A stretch of 64,000 bases of DNA from Oscillospiraceae bacterium (GCA_902765025.1 CACWYC010000006.1:54914-118913), one strand, 5' to 3'; positions 1 through 9,010 are shown, numbered from the stretch's first letter. A program made the numbers and translations. The notes: generated from the letters alone by a model not told the origin.

Positions 1-843
1 CTGAAAATGGCGGAGCGGGCGGAGGCCATGGGCGTGCAGATCGAGTACCGCCAGCACGTGGACAAGATTCTGGTGAAGGACGGCCAGGCCTGCGGCGTGC
101 GCACCGCTCGCGGCGACGAGATTTACGGCGACTACGTCATCTCCTCCGCCTACCCCAACAGCGTGTACACCCACATGATTGAGCCCGCCGACGCCGTGCC
201 CCCCGAGGCCATCAAGATGGTGAACGGGCGGCGGCTGAGCCTGACGGCCTTTTCGGTGGTGATGATTCTGGACAGACCCGCCGAAGAGCTGGGCATCAAA
301 GATTACAGCGTATTCCGGGGCGACACCATGGACACCGACAAGCTGTATGGCGAGCTGAAGGGCCTGGGGCCCTACCGCTACCTCACCTGCATCTGCCACA
401 ACCTGGGCAACCCCGGCGTGACCCCGGAGGGCACCTGCTCCTACTCCATCACCACCCTGCCCCGGGTGGAGGGGTGGAAAACCGTGTCCGCCGACGACTA
501 CGACAGGGTGAAGCACGAGGTGGCCCGGCAGATGATTGACACCATGAGCGACTATCTGGGGGTCAACCTGCTGGATCACATTCTGGAAATCGTCATTGAG
601 ACGCCCATGACCGTGGCCCACTACACAGGCATGTGGAACGGCTGCATCTACGGCTACGCCCACACCATGGAGGACCACATTGTGGCCCGGCTGCAGACGG
701 CGGAGGCGGAGCGGTTTATCCGGCATCTGGAATTCTCCGGCGCCCACCAGATCAGCGGCGACGGCATGGGCCCCGCCGTGACCAACGGACGCAAGGCGGC
801 GAAAAACGTACTGGACACCATGGCAGAGGAGGCGGCGAAATGA
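1..843 (+). CDS. Phytoene-desaturase-like FAD oxidoreductase, 5'-truncated
   Basis: C-terminal 280 codons of an NAD(P)/FAD-dependent amine-oxidase-fold oxidoreductase of the CrtI/COG1233 group; the N-terminal Rossmann dinucleotide motif lies outside the window. The visible part shows the typical C-terminal FAD-closing motif SGDGMGPAVTNGRKAAKN just before the stop. The substrate cannot be read from sequence: relatives act on carotenoids, retinoids or unknown lipids. The stop overlaps the start of the downstream ferredoxin reductase (ATGA), so the two are translationally coupled. That flavin/2Fe-2S protein may be its electron partner, which is inference. The frame is open from base 1, so the first in-frame ATG at base 7 is not expected to be the start. 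Confidence 0.8.
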   Translation: MKMAERAEAMGVQIEYRQHVDKILVKDGQACGVRTARGDEIYGDYVISSAYPNSVYTHMIEPADAVPPEAIKMVNGRRLSLTAFSVVMILDRPAEELGIKDYSVFRGDTMDTDKLYGELKGLGPYRYLTCICHNLGNPGVTPEGTCSYSITTLPRVEGWKTVSADDYDRVKHEVARQMIDTMSDYLGVNLLDHILEIVIETPMTVAHYTGMWNGCIYGYAHTMEDHIVARLQTAEAERFIRHLEFSGAHQISGDGMGPAVTNGRKAAKNVLDTMAEEAAK

Positions 844-2024
844 AGGTAAAAGGCTTTTTGAAGGACGTGGGCGGCGCGTCCCGTGTCACCAAGGCACGGC
901 TGGCGGCCTTCGAACAGGCGTCCTCCACCCCGGTGCGGACCGACCCCATCGGCGACGTGGCCCGGGAGTGGCACCCCGGCAAGCTGGACATGGTGGTGAC
1001 GGACATCCGGGACGCCTCCAAGACCGCCAAGACGGTGCGGTTTGAAAAGGTGGGCGGCGGCAAGCTGCCTCCCTTCTACGCGGGCCAGTTCATGGTGGTG
1101 GACTTCCCCATGGGCGACAGCCTCATCTCCCGGCCCTACTCCATCTCCTCCGCCCCCTGGCAGGCACGGCAGGAAAAGGGCTTTGTGGAGATCACCGTGC
1201 GCCGCTCCAAAGGCGACGGCTTCATCTGCGACCACATCAACGACAACGTAAAGGTGGGCGACACCTTCCGCTGCCTCATCGGCTGCGGACAGTTCTACTA
1301 CGAGCCCCTGCGGGACGCCAAACACGTGGTGGCCCTGGCCGGCGGCGTGGGCATCACCCCCTTTGCCTCCATGGCCCGGGAGGTGGCCCACGGCACGCTG
1401 GACATGGATCTGACCATCCTCTACGGCTCTGTGGCCTCCGACGACATCACCCTCCACGATGAACTCTCGGCGCTGGAGGGGGAGCACGTCCACGTCGTCC
1501 ACGTGCTGTCCGGCGACGAGCCAGACTGGCAGGGCGAGCGGGGCTTTTTGACGGCGGAGCTGATCCGCAAGTATTCCGCCCCCGACACCACCTATTTCAT
1601 CTGCGGCCCCCAGGTGATGTACCGCTTCCTCCGGGAGGAGCTGAAAAAGCTGGACATCCCCCAGCGGCGGGTGCGGTTTGAGGTGTTCGGCCAGGCCAAG
1701 GACATCACCGCCTTCCCCGGCTATCCCCAGGAGTGCCGGGATAAGACCTATCAGCTCACCGTGCGGCGGGGCATCCACGAGGACGTGATTCCCGCCAAGG
1801 CCACGGAGAGCCTGGTGGTGGCCCTGGAACGGGCGGGCATCCGCATCGAGACCGGGTGCCGCAGCGGCGAATGCGGCTTCTGCCGCACCAAGGTGCTGTC
1901 AGGCAGCGTGTACGTCTGCCCGGAGAACGACGGCCGCCGGGCCGCCGACAAGGATTTCGGCTATGTCCACGCCTGCGCCGCCTATCCCACGTCGGATGTG
2001 GTGATTAAGATACCGATTGAATAA
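840..2024 (+). CDS. FNR-type flavin reductase with C-terminal 2Fe-2S ferredoxin domain
   Basis: A 394-residue cytoplasmic electron-transfer protein. The order is an FAD-binding FNR barrel (about 45-155, with RPYS at about 98-101), an NAD(P)-binding half (AGGVGITP at about 167-174), then a plant-type 2Fe-2S ferredoxin domain (about 310-394). Cluster ligands are C340, C345, C348 and C379 (Cx4Cx2C...C). This layout matches oxygenase-type reductases and other reductase-ferredoxin fusions that move electrons from NAD(P)H through FAD to an iron-sulfur cluster. The ATGA overlap with the FAD oxidoreductase ahead of it suggests a dedicated redox pair. The start is ATG 840; an in-frame extension upstream to 633 lies wholly inside the preceding gene and is rejected. 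A strong hairpin follows at 2040. Confidence 0.88.
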   Translation: MKVKGFLKDVGGASRVTKARLAAFEQASSTPVRTDPIGDVAREWHPGKLDMVVTDIRDASKTAKTVRFEKVGGGKLPPFYAGQFMVVDFPMGDSLISRPYSISSAPWQARQEKGFVEITVRRSKGDGFICDHINDNVKVGDTFRCLIGCGQFYYEPLRDAKHVVALAGGVGITPFASMAREVAHGTLDMDLTILYGSVASDDITLHDELSALEGEHVHVVHVLSGDEPDWQGERGFLTAELIRKYSAPDTTYFICGPQVMYRFLREELKKLDIPQRRVRFEVFGQAKDITAFPGYPQECRDKTYQLTVRRGIHEDVIPAKATESLVVALERAGIRIETGCRSGECGFCRTKVLSGSVYVCPENDGRRAADKDFGYVHACAAYPTSDVVIKIPIE

Positions 2025-2039
2025 TGTACGTTCTGTGAT

Positions 2040-2077
2040 AAACGGCCTGCGCCCCGTTTGGGGCGCAGGCCGTTTTG
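2040..2077 (+). terminator. Rho-independent terminator after the ferredoxin reductase
   Basis: GC-rich stem aacggcctgcgcccc / ggggcgcaggccgtt with a GTTT loop and a T-rich tail, 15 bases after the reductase stop codon. Confidence 0.85.
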
Positions 2078-2096
2078 TTGCGGAATGATATTGTTT

Positions 2097-2661
2097 GTGG
2101 GGGCGGGCCGCCGGGGCGGCGGCCCCTACGGCGTAATCATAACGGCATCGGTTTTCATTGTAGGGGCGCTTCACGAAGCGCCCGCTTGCGGGTTGGCAAT
2201 GATGATAAAGGGAATCGTTGATTTGGCAAGGGGCACAATATTCTCCGTAGGGGCGGGGCTCTGCTCCGCCCGTGCCCCGGCGGTCAGCGGAAAGGGGGCG
2301 GACAGAGTCGTCCGCCCCTACGAAGGTTTTTGCAGCCATATGCCATTCATTCGGCGTGGGCGGGCGGCGCGGCCTGGGTGTCGGGCGCAGCGTGAATCGC
2401 TCCCGCGGAGATACGGCGCAGGTTGTTCGTAGGGCGGCACCTGTGTGTGCCGCCCTGCCGGTTGGCGGGTTTGACAAAAGGCGGGTTGGACGCAAACGCT
2501 TGCCTTGATTCCGTAGGGGCCGACGACCCGGCGGCCCGCCTGAGCGGCGCCGAATCTATTGAAAGGCACCGTTGGTTGCGGACGGTCACCGTCATCGCGT
2601 ACCATTCACCCGCCATTTGCGCCGTTCGTTCCCGTGTCCGGCGCGCCGAGGTCGTCGCGCC
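2097..2661. repeat. Intergenic cluster of REP-like palindromes (R1, R2, R3)
   Basis: This 700-base gap has no convincing gene. It holds palindromes that nearly all begin or end with GTAGGGGC. R3 (GGGCCGACG...GGCGGCCC type) is at 2100-2131 and 2513-2540. R2 (GGGCGCTTCACGAAGCGCCC) is at 2160-2183, with a related form at 2430-2456. An R1 inverted pair (GGGCGGGGCTCTGCTCCGCC and its partner) occupies 2246-2322. A diverged copy ends near 2661. Copies face each other in pairs, as in bacterial BIME elements. The same families recur in most other gaps of this window, and a RAYT transposase is encoded at 23510. Confidence 0.85.
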
Positions 2662-2679
2662 CTACGACGCCATTGCGCA

Positions 2680-2718
2680 AAAACAGCACCGTGCCTGGCG
2701 GCACGGTGCTGTTTCTTG
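2680..2718 (-). terminator. Terminator of ppdK
   Basis: Stem aacagcaccgtgc / gcacggtgctgtt with a six-base loop. Read on the minus strand it is followed by a T-run, 30 bases beyond the ppdK stop. Confidence 0.85.
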
Positions 2719-2746
2719 CTTTATGAGGTGGGAGGTTTTTCAGCGT

Positions 2747-5623
2747 TTACTTGCTGTTCTTCTCCTCGCCGTAGGTCTTCTTGGCCTCGTTCCAGCCGGC
2801 CTTCAGGCTCTTGAAGCCGGCGGACAGCACGTCCATCAGCTCGTCGGCGGCCAGGTTGGCGCTGTTCTGGAGCTGGGCGGCGGCGTCTTTCAGCACGGCC
2901 TTGGCGGCGTTGATCTTCTCATTGACCTGATCGCCGTCCAGGTTCAGCTTGTCGGCCACGGCGTCGATGACCTCCTCCACCTTGGCCTCCTTGCTCTCGG
3001 CGGCCTTGATGGCAGCCTGGGCGGCAGCCAGACGGGCGATGGGCACGCGGAAGGGGCTGCAGGACACGTAGTCCAGGCCGGCGTTGTGGCAGAACTCCAC
3101 GCTGGCGGGGTCGCCGCCCTGCTCGCCGCAGATGCCCAGGTGCAGGTCGGGGCGGGTCTGACGGCCCAGCTTGGCGGCCATCTTGACCAGCTTGCCCACG
3201 CCGTCCTGATCCAGCTTGGCGAAGGGATCGTTCTCATAGATCTTGCGATCGTAGTAAGCGCCCAGGAACTTGCCGGCGTCGTCACGGCTGAAGCCGAAGG
3301 TCATCTGGGTCAGGTCGTTGGTGCCGAAGGAGAAGAACTCGGCCTCCTTGGCGATCTCATCGGCGGTGATGGCGGCACGGGGGATCTCGATCATGGTGCC
3401 CACCAGGTACTTCATGGTCACGCCGGCAGCGGCCAGCTCCTCATCGGCGGTCTTGCAGACCACGTCCTTGACGAACTTCAGCTCCTTCACCTCGCCCACC
3501 AGCGGGATCATGATCTCGGGCTGCATATTCCAGTCGGGATGACGGTTCTGGACGTTGATGGCGGCGCGGATGACGGCGCGGGTCTGCATCTCGGCGATCT
3601 CGGGATAGGTGACCGCCAGACGGCAGCCGCGGTGGCCCATCATGGGGTTGAACTCGTGGAGGCCGGCGATGATGGCCTTGATGTCGGCCACGCTCTTGCC
3701 CTGGGTCTGGGCCAGCAGCTCGATGTCACGCTCCTCGGTGGGCACGAACTCGTGCAGGGGGGGATCCAGGAAGCGGATGGTGACGGGGCAGCCCTCCATG
3801 GCCTCATAGATGCCCTCGAAGTCGCCCTGCTGCATGGGCATCAGCTTGGCCAGAGCCGCCTTGCGCTCCTCCACGGTGTCGGCGCAGATCATCTCGCGGA
3901 TGGCGGCGATGCGCTCGCCCTCGAAGAACATATGCTCGGTGCGGCACAGGCCGATGCCCTGGGCGCCCAGGGAGCGGGCACGGGCGGCGTCGGCGGGGGT
4001 GTCGGCGTTGGTGCGGACCTGGAGGCGGCGATACTTGTCGGCCCAGTCCATCACGGTCTTGAAGTTGCCGGAAACGGTGGCCTCCACGGTGGGCAGGGCG
4101 CCGTCATAGATGTTGCCGGTGGAGCCGTCCAGGCTCAGCCAGTCGCCCTCGTGGTAGGTCTTGCCGGCCAGGGTGAACTGCTTATTGGCCTCGTCCATAT
4201 TGATGGCGGAGCAGCCGGACACACAGCACTTGCCCATGCCGCGGGCCACCACGGCGGCGTGAGAGGTCATGCCGCCACGGACGGTCAGGATGCCCTGGGC
4301 GGCCTTCATGCCCTCGATGTCCTCGGGAGAGGTCTCCAGACGGACCAGCACCACCTTCTCGCCCCGCTCGGCCCAGGCCTTGGCGTCCTCGGCGGAGTAG
4401 ACGATCTTGCCGCAGGCGGCGCCGGGGGAGGCGGGCAGGGCCTTGCCGATGGGGGTGGCCTCCTTCAGGGCCTTGGCGTCAAACTGGGGATGGAGCAGGG
4501 TGTCCAGGTTGCGGGGGTCAATCATGGCCACGGCCTGCTGCTCGGTGATCATGCCCTCGGCCACCAGGTCGCAGGCGATCTGCAGAGCGGCGGAAGCGGT
4601 GCGCTTACCGTTGCGGCACTGGAGCATATACAGCTTGCCGTGCTCCACGGTGAACTCCATGTCCTGCATATCGCGGTAATGGTCTTCCAGAATGTGGCAG
4701 ACCTTGACGAACTCGTCATAGGCCTCGGGGAACTTCTCGGCCATCTCGGAGATGGGCATGGGGGTGCGCACGCCGGCCACCACGTCCTCGCCCTGGGCGT
4801 TGGTCAGGAACTCGCCCATCAGCTTCTTCTCGCCGGTGGCGGGGTCACGGGTGAAGGCCACGCCGGTACCGCAGTCGTCGCCCATATTGCCGAAGGCCAT
4901 GGACTGGACGTTGACGGCGGTGCCCCAGGAATAGGGGATGTCGTTATCACGGCGATAGACGTTGGCGCGGGGGTTGTCCCAGGAACGGAACACGGCCTTG
5001 ATGGCGCCCACCAGCTGCTCCTTGGGGTCGGTGGGGAAATCGGAGCCGATCTTGGCCTTGTACTCGGCCTTGAACTGCATGGCCAGCTCCTTCAGGTCCT
5101 CGGCGGTCAGCTCCACGTCCTGGGTGACGCCGCGGTCGGCCTTCATCTTGTCGATGAGCTGCTCGAAATACTTCTTGCCCACCTCCATGACCACGTCGGA
5201 ATACATCTGGATGAAACGGCGGTAGCAGTCCCAAGCCCAGCGGGGATTGTTGGACTTGCGGGCGATGACGTCCACCACTTCCTCATTGAGGCCCAGGTTC
5301 AGGATGGTGTCCATCATGCCGGGCATGGAGGCCCGGGCGCCGGAGCGGACGGACACCAGCAGAGGATTCTCCAGATCGCCGAACTTCTTGCCGGTGATCT
5401 CCTCCATCTTCTCGATGTAGGTCATGATCTCGGCCATGATGCTGTCGTTGATCTGGCGGCCGTCCTCGTAATACTTGGTGCAGGCCTCGGTGGTGATGGT
5501 GAAGCCCTGGGGCACGGGCAGGCCGATGTTGGTCATCTCCGCCAGGTTGGCACCCTTGCCGCCCAGCAGCTCACGCATCTTGGCGTTGCCCTCGGTAAAG
5601 AGATAGCAATACTTCTTGCTCAT
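2747..5623 (-). CDS. ppdK: Pyruvate, phosphate dikinase
   Basis: Interconverts pyruvate + ATP + Pi and PEP + AMP + PPi; in anaerobic clostridia it can work in PPi-linked glycolysis or gluconeogenesis. The 958 residues show the N-terminal ATP-grasp (GGKGANLAEM near 22), the swivelling phosphohistidine domain (GGMTSHAAVVARGMG, with the phospho-His and adjacent regulatory Thr/Ser), and the C-terminal PEP/pyruvate barrel (GTNDLTQMTFGFSRDD, LGICGEQGGDP with the catalytic Cys). Normal PPDK is about 875-890 residues. This one continues about 80 residues with a helical, Lys/Ala/Glu-rich tail of unknown role. The start is ATG preceded by GGAGG. It is monocistronic, with a strong promoter at 5680-5708 and a terminator at 2680. 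Confidence 0.97.
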   Translation of the reverse strand: MSKKYCYLFTEGNAKMRELLGGKGANLAEMTNIGLPVPQGFTITTEACTKYYEDGRQINDSIMAEIMTYIEKMEEITGKKFGDLENPLLVSVRSGARASMPGMMDTILNLGLNEEVVDVIARKSNNPRWAWDCYRRFIQMYSDVVMEVGKKYFEQLIDKMKADRGVTQDVELTAEDLKELAMQFKAEYKAKIGSDFPTDPKEQLVGAIKAVFRSWDNPRANVYRRDNDIPYSWGTAVNVQSMAFGNMGDDCGTGVAFTRDPATGEKKLMGEFLTNAQGEDVVAGVRTPMPISEMAEKFPEAYDEFVKVCHILEDHYRDMQDMEFTVEHGKLYMLQCRNGKRTASAALQIACDLVAEGMITEQQAVAMIDPRNLDTLLHPQFDAKALKEATPIGKALPASPGAACGKIVYSAEDAKAWAERGEKVVLVRLETSPEDIEGMKAAQGILTVRGGMTSHAAVVARGMGKCCVSGCSAINMDEANKQFTLAGKTYHEGDWLSLDGSTGNIYDGALPTVEATVSGNFKTVMDWADKYRRLQVRTNADTPADAARARSLGAQGIGLCRTEHMFFEGERIAAIREMICADTVEERKAALAKLMPMQQGDFEGIYEAMEGCPVTIRFLDPPLHEFVPTEERDIELLAQTQGKSVADIKAIIAGLHEFNPMMGHRGCRLAVTYPEIAEMQTRAVIRAAINVQNRHPDWNMQPEIMIPLVGEVKELKFVKDVVCKTADEELAAAGVTMKYLVGTMIEIPRAAITADEIAKEAEFFSFGTNDLTQMTFGFSRDDAGKFLGAYYDRKIYENDPFAKLDQDGVGKLVKMAAKLGRQTRPDLHLGICGEQGGDPASVEFCHNAGLDYVSCSPFRVPIARLAAAQAAIKAAESKEAKVEEVIDAVADKLNLDGDQVNEKINAAKAVLKDAAAQLQNSANLAADELMDVLSAGFKSLKAGWNEAKKTYGEEKNSK

Positions 5624-5679
5624 TGGTTATCCTCCATCAAAAATAATTGTTCAGGAACCTTCTTTTGTACAGCCCCAAT

Positions 5680-5708
5680 ATTATAAGGTCTTTTACCACC
5701 AAAGGCAA
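5680..5708 (-). promoter_or_regulatory. Sigma-A promoter of ppdK
   Basis: On the minus strand TTGCCT (5708-5703), 17-base spacer, perfect TATAAT (5685-5680), about 57 bases upstream of the ppdK start. Confidence 0.75.
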
Positions 5709-5783
5709 GGGGGATTTTTCGTTTTTCGCCCCGGTTTCGCCGGAATTTTTGGGTTTTGGAGGGCGAATGGACGGTTTTCCCTC

Positions 5784-5813
5784 TTGCGGCAGAGGGCAAA
5801 ATTATGCTATACT
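5784..5813 (+). promoter_or_regulatory. Candidate promoter of the holB operon
   Basis: TTGCGG, 18-base spacer, TATACT, ending 49 bases before the holB ATG. It is divergent from the ppdK promoter. Confidence 0.45.
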
Positions 5814-5862
5814 GCTTGTATTATATACTGGGAGGGGTATCGGAACCCCGCAGGAGGCAGGT

Positions 5863-6717
5863 ATGGCGACCACTGCACCGCTACAAGAGTCCTTCATCCG
5901 CCGGGTGCGCTCGGCGGCGGCGAGCCATACCCTGAGCCACGCCATCATCCTCACCGGCACCGGCGACCTGGTGGAGGCGGCCCGGTTTGTGGCGGCGGCC
6001 CACCTGTGCCGGGAAGACGGCGCGCCCTGCCTTGCGTGCAACAGCTGCCGCAAGGTGAGGGAGGGCATCCACCCGGACGTGATCACCGTGCAGGACACGG
6101 AGCACAAGGAGCTGACGGTGGAGACGATGCGGCAACTGAAACAGGACGTGTACGTGCAGCCCAACGAGGGGCAGCGGAAGGTGTACCTCTTCGCCGACTG
6201 TCAGCAGCTCAACGAGCGGGACCAGAACGTGCTGCTGAAAATCGTGGAGGAGGGGCCGCCCTACGCGGCTTTCCTGTTCTGCGCGGCGTCGTCCCACGGC
6301 CTGCTGCCCACGGTGCGGTCACGGTGCGTGGAGCTGAAGCTGCGGGGCGACGAGGCCGCCGCCGACCTGACGGAGGCATCCGCCCTGTGCCGCGCCATCG
6401 CCGGGAAAAAGGCCACCGGTCTTGCCGAGTACCTCTGCGGCCTGGAAAACCGCCGCATCAAGCGGGAGGAGCTGCGGCCCCTCTTGCAGGGAGCGTGGCA
6501 GATTGCGGCGGAGGCCCTTTTGCAGCGGCGGGGCAAGGTGCCCGACGACGCCCTTGCGCCCTACACCGACACCCTCTCCCCTTTGACCGACACCGCGCTG
6601 CGGCGCACCGAGGAAGTGCTGCGGCGCCTGGCGGCGGAATGTGAAACCAACGTAGGCCCCGGCCACGTGCTGGGAGCGCTATTGAGCCATATCCAACAGG
6701 AGGTTTACCGAAGATGA
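5863..6717 (+). CDS. holB: DNA polymerase III subunit delta'
   Basis: A 284-residue clamp-loader subunit. Its N-terminal AAA+ fold has a degenerate P-loop (TGTGDL near 27) and the zinc-binding knuckle CREDGAPCLACNSC. Then come LNERDQNVLLKIVEEGP (a conserved helix pairing with neighbouring subunits) and the SRC motif (TVRSRC), which supplies the arginine finger to the next subunit. The family normally runs 300-330 residues, so this is slightly short at the C-terminus. ATG 5863 is chosen because GGAGG lies 5-10 bases upstream; the open frame extends further upstream, but through promoter DNA. It overlaps ricT by ATGA, matching the holB-yaaT order of Bacillus. Confidence 0.93.
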   Translation: MATTAPLQESFIRRVRSAAASHTLSHAIILTGTGDLVEAARFVAAAHLCREDGAPCLACNSCRKVREGIHPDVITVQDTEHKELTVETMRQLKQDVYVQPNEGQRKVYLFADCQQLNERDQNVLLKIVEEGPPYAAFLFCAASSHGLLPTVRSRCVELKLRGDEAAADLTEASALCRAIAGKKATGLAEYLCGLENRRIKREELRPLLQGAWQIAAEALLQRRGKVPDDALAPYTDTLSPLTDTALRRTEEVLRRLAAECETNVGPGHVLGALLSHIQQEVYRR

Positions 6718-8036
6718 CAACCGTGATTTCCGTGCGCTTTCGCAGCGGAACGAAGAACTATTATTTTGACCCCAAGGACCTGGTGATCGCCCCGGGCCAG
6801 GACGTGATTGTGGAGACGGCCCAGGGCGCGGAGATCGCCCAGTGCGTGGAGGGCAACCACGACGTGCGGGACGAGACGGTGGTGAAGCCGCTGCGGCAGG
6901 TGCTGCGCATCGCCACGGAGAACGACCACCGCACCGCCGAGTACAACCGCAAGCGGGAGGACGAGGCCTTCGACATCTGCCAGAAGAAAATCACCCAGCA
7001 CGGCCTGGACATGAAGCTGGTGCGGGTGGAGTGCAGCTTTGACGGCAGCAAAATCCTCTTTTTCTTCACCGCCGACGGGCGGGTGGATTTCCGGGACCTG
7101 GTGAAGGACCTGGCAGGCGTGTTCCGCAGCCGCATCGAGCTGCGGCAGATCGGCGTGCGGGACGAGGCCAAGATGCTGGGCGGACTGGGCATCTGCGGCA
7201 GACCCTTCTGCTGCAACGCCTACATGGACGACTTTGTGCCCGTGTCCATCAAGATGGCCAAGACCCAGAATCTCAGCCTGAACCCCACCAAGATCAGCGG
7301 CACCTGCGGCAGGCTGATGTGCTGCCTGAAATACGAGCAGGACGCCTATGAGGACGCCATCCGCCGGATGCCCAAAAACGAGTCCTTCGTGGTGACGCCC
7401 GACGGGCCGGGCAACGTGTCCGACGTGAACCTGCTGAAGGAGACGGTGAACGTTCGGCTGGACGGCCAGAGCGACAGCCCCAAGTGCTACCACAACTGCG
7501 AGGTGTGCGTGCTGCGCAACGGCAAGGGCAGCCGGGACGGCATCGCCGTGCCGGACAAGTGGCCGGAGCGGTACGTGGAGCGGGACGGTGAGGACGGTCA
7601 GGACGAGCTGGCCATTGCGCCGCTGTTCTCCGACATGACCGAGGAGGAGGAACAGGCGGCACGCTCCGCCCGGCGCCGCCGCAGCCGGGGCGGCAAGGGC
7701 CGCGCCCCCCAGGCCGCGGAAAAGCGGGAGGAAAAGCCCGCCGCCGAGAAGCCCAACGACGCCCCCCGGCAGGAGGGCGAGAAGGCCGAGGGCGCCAAGC
7801 GCCGCCGCAGCCGGGGCGGCAGAGGCCGGGGCGGCGAGAGCCGCCAGAACGAGCCCCGCGCCAACGCCACCCAGAATGGCGGCGAAAAGGCGGCTGAGAA
7901 GCCCCAGCGCCGCGACGCCAACGCCCCCCAGAACGGTGAGGGCGGGGAGGCCCGGCAGGGCAGCGCCCGCCGCCGCTACCGGGGGCCCCGCCGCCGGGGC
8001 GGCAAGGGCGGCAGCGGTGCCGCCGCCGAGGAATAA
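6714..8036 (+). CDS. ricT: PSP1/RicT (YaaT) regulatory iron-sulfur protein with Arg/Gly-rich tail
   Basis: A 440-residue protein. The N-terminal 275 residues are a PSP1 domain with the cysteine clusters of RicT (GICGRPFCCNAYMDDF, TCGRLMCCLKYEQDAY, YHNCEVCVLRNG). In Bacillus RicT, with RicA and RicF, forms an Fe-S complex that stimulates RNase Y mRNA processing and phosphorelay functions. Residues about 310-440 are unusual: a low-complexity basic tail with repeated RRRSRGG-like blocks, Glu/Lys and Ala/Pro runs, and no hydrophobic core. It looks like a disordered nucleic-acid-binding tail. Translational coupling to holB (ATGA) is the conserved firmicute arrangement. Confidence 0.92.
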   Translation: MTTVISVRFRSGTKNYYFDPKDLVIAPGQDVIVETAQGAEIAQCVEGNHDVRDETVVKPLRQVLRIATENDHRTAEYNRKREDEAFDICQKKITQHGLDMKLVRVECSFDGSKILFFFTADGRVDFRDLVKDLAGVFRSRIELRQIGVRDEAKMLGGLGICGRPFCCNAYMDDFVPVSIKMAKTQNLSLNPTKISGTCGRLMCCLKYEQDAYEDAIRRMPKNESFVVTPDGPGNVSDVNLLKETVNVRLDGQSDSPKCYHNCEVCVLRNGKGSRDGIAVPDKWPERYVERDGEDGQDELAIAPLFSDMTEEEEQAARSARRRRSRGGKGRAPQAAEKREEKPAAEKPNDAPRQEGEKAEGAKRRRSRGGRGRGGESRQNEPRANATQNGGEKAAEKPQRRDANAPQNGEGGEARQGSARRRYRGPRRRGGKGGSGAAAEE

Positions 8037-8042
8037 GCGGGC

Positions 8043-8888
8043 ATGGGTAAGTTTTCAGGCGTACTCATCGCCAGCGATTTTGACAACACACTGGTCTACA
8101 CCGAGGAGGCGCTGCGGCTGGGGCTGCCTACGCCGCCCATGAGCGACGCCAACCGGCAGGCCATCCAGGACTTTATGGCCCAGGGCGGCATCTTTTCCAT
8201 CGCCACGGGCCGGGCCCTGCCCGCCTTTGCCCCGGTGTGGCGGGACATCCCCATGAACGGGCCCACGGTGCTGTTCAACGGCGCCGCCATCTACGATTTT
8301 CCCACGGCTACCTATCTGTATAAAGCCTTTTTACCGGAGGCGGTGCGGCCCTGCGTGCAGCAGGTGCTGGACGCCTTCCCCCAGGCGGCGGTGGAGATTT
8401 ACCACGACGACAACAACATCCACGCCGTCCATCCCAACGACCTGACGGAGCAGCACGTACATCTGACCCACGCCCCTACCGTGACGGCACCCAGTGTGGA
8501 GGACGTGCCCTCCCCGTTCAGCAAGGCGCTGTTCGAGGTGCCGTGTGAGGATTTGCAGGCGGTGGTGGACTACATCCGAAGCCAGCCCTGGAGCGCGGGG
8601 TATGAGGTGATTCCCAGCAGCGAGCACCTGGTGGAGCTGACGGCCAAGGGAGCCAACAAGGGCGGCATGGTGCTGCGCCTGGCGGAAATGCTGGGCATCG
8701 ACCGCCGCCACGTGTACTGCGCCGGCGACCACGCCAACGACGTGCCCATGCTGACGGCGGCGGCCCGGGGCTTTGCGCCGGTCAACGCCATCGAGGAGGT
8801 CAGGCGACTGCCGGACATCCATATTTTACCGGATGCAAGGCAGGACGCCGTGGCCGCCATGATTGGGGAATTACATAAAATCTATTGA
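8043..8888 (+). CDS. HAD-superfamily (Cof-type) phosphatase
   Basis: A 281-residue cytoplasmic hydrolase. Motif I is DFDNTLV (residues 11-17, nucleophile Asp), motif II is the Thr in IATGRALPAF, motif III is a Lys in KGANKGGMVL, and motif IV is GDHANDVPML. A large C2-type cap lies between motifs II and III, as in sugar-phosphate/nucleotide phosphatases of the Cof group. The exact substrate cannot be told. It starts 6 bases after ricT and is probably the last gene of the holB-ricT operon. A HAD gene here is not part of the classical Bacillus operon. Confidence 0.85.
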   Translation: MGKFSGVLIASDFDNTLVYTEEALRLGLPTPPMSDANRQAIQDFMAQGGIFSIATGRALPAFAPVWRDIPMNGPTVLFNGAAIYDFPTATYLYKAFLPEAVRPCVQQVLDAFPQAAVEIYHDDNNIHAVHPNDLTEQHVHLTHAPTVTAPSVEDVPSPFSKALFEVPCEDLQAVVDYIRSQPWSAGYEVIPSSEHLVELTAKGANKGGMVLRLAEMLGIDRRHVYCAGDHANDVPMLTAAARGFAPVNAIEEVRRLPDIHILPDARQDAVAAMIGELHKIY

Positions 8889-8940
8889 TTGCCCGCCGCC
8901 GCCAAGGCCGTTTGGCCCAAGGCGTTCACAGTTTTTTTAC

Positions 8941-8969
8941 TTGACGCTCCCCGGCAAAGGCGCTAAGAT
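8941..8969 (+). promoter_or_regulatory. Promoter of the M23 peptidase gene
   Basis: TTGACG, 17-base spacer, TAAGAT, 41 bases upstream of ATG 9011. Confidence 0.6.
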
Positions 8970-9010
8970 GACAGAAGTGATTTTTTACCATTTTAAGTGA
9001 GATTCTTACC

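Noticed and set aside
2423..5686. A 1087-codon open frame on the plus strand opposite ppdK
   Set aside because: It is the antisense of a confidently identified gene; the protein is repetitive Gly/Leu/His-rich and arises from GC-rich third positions of ppdK. No SD and no family motif.
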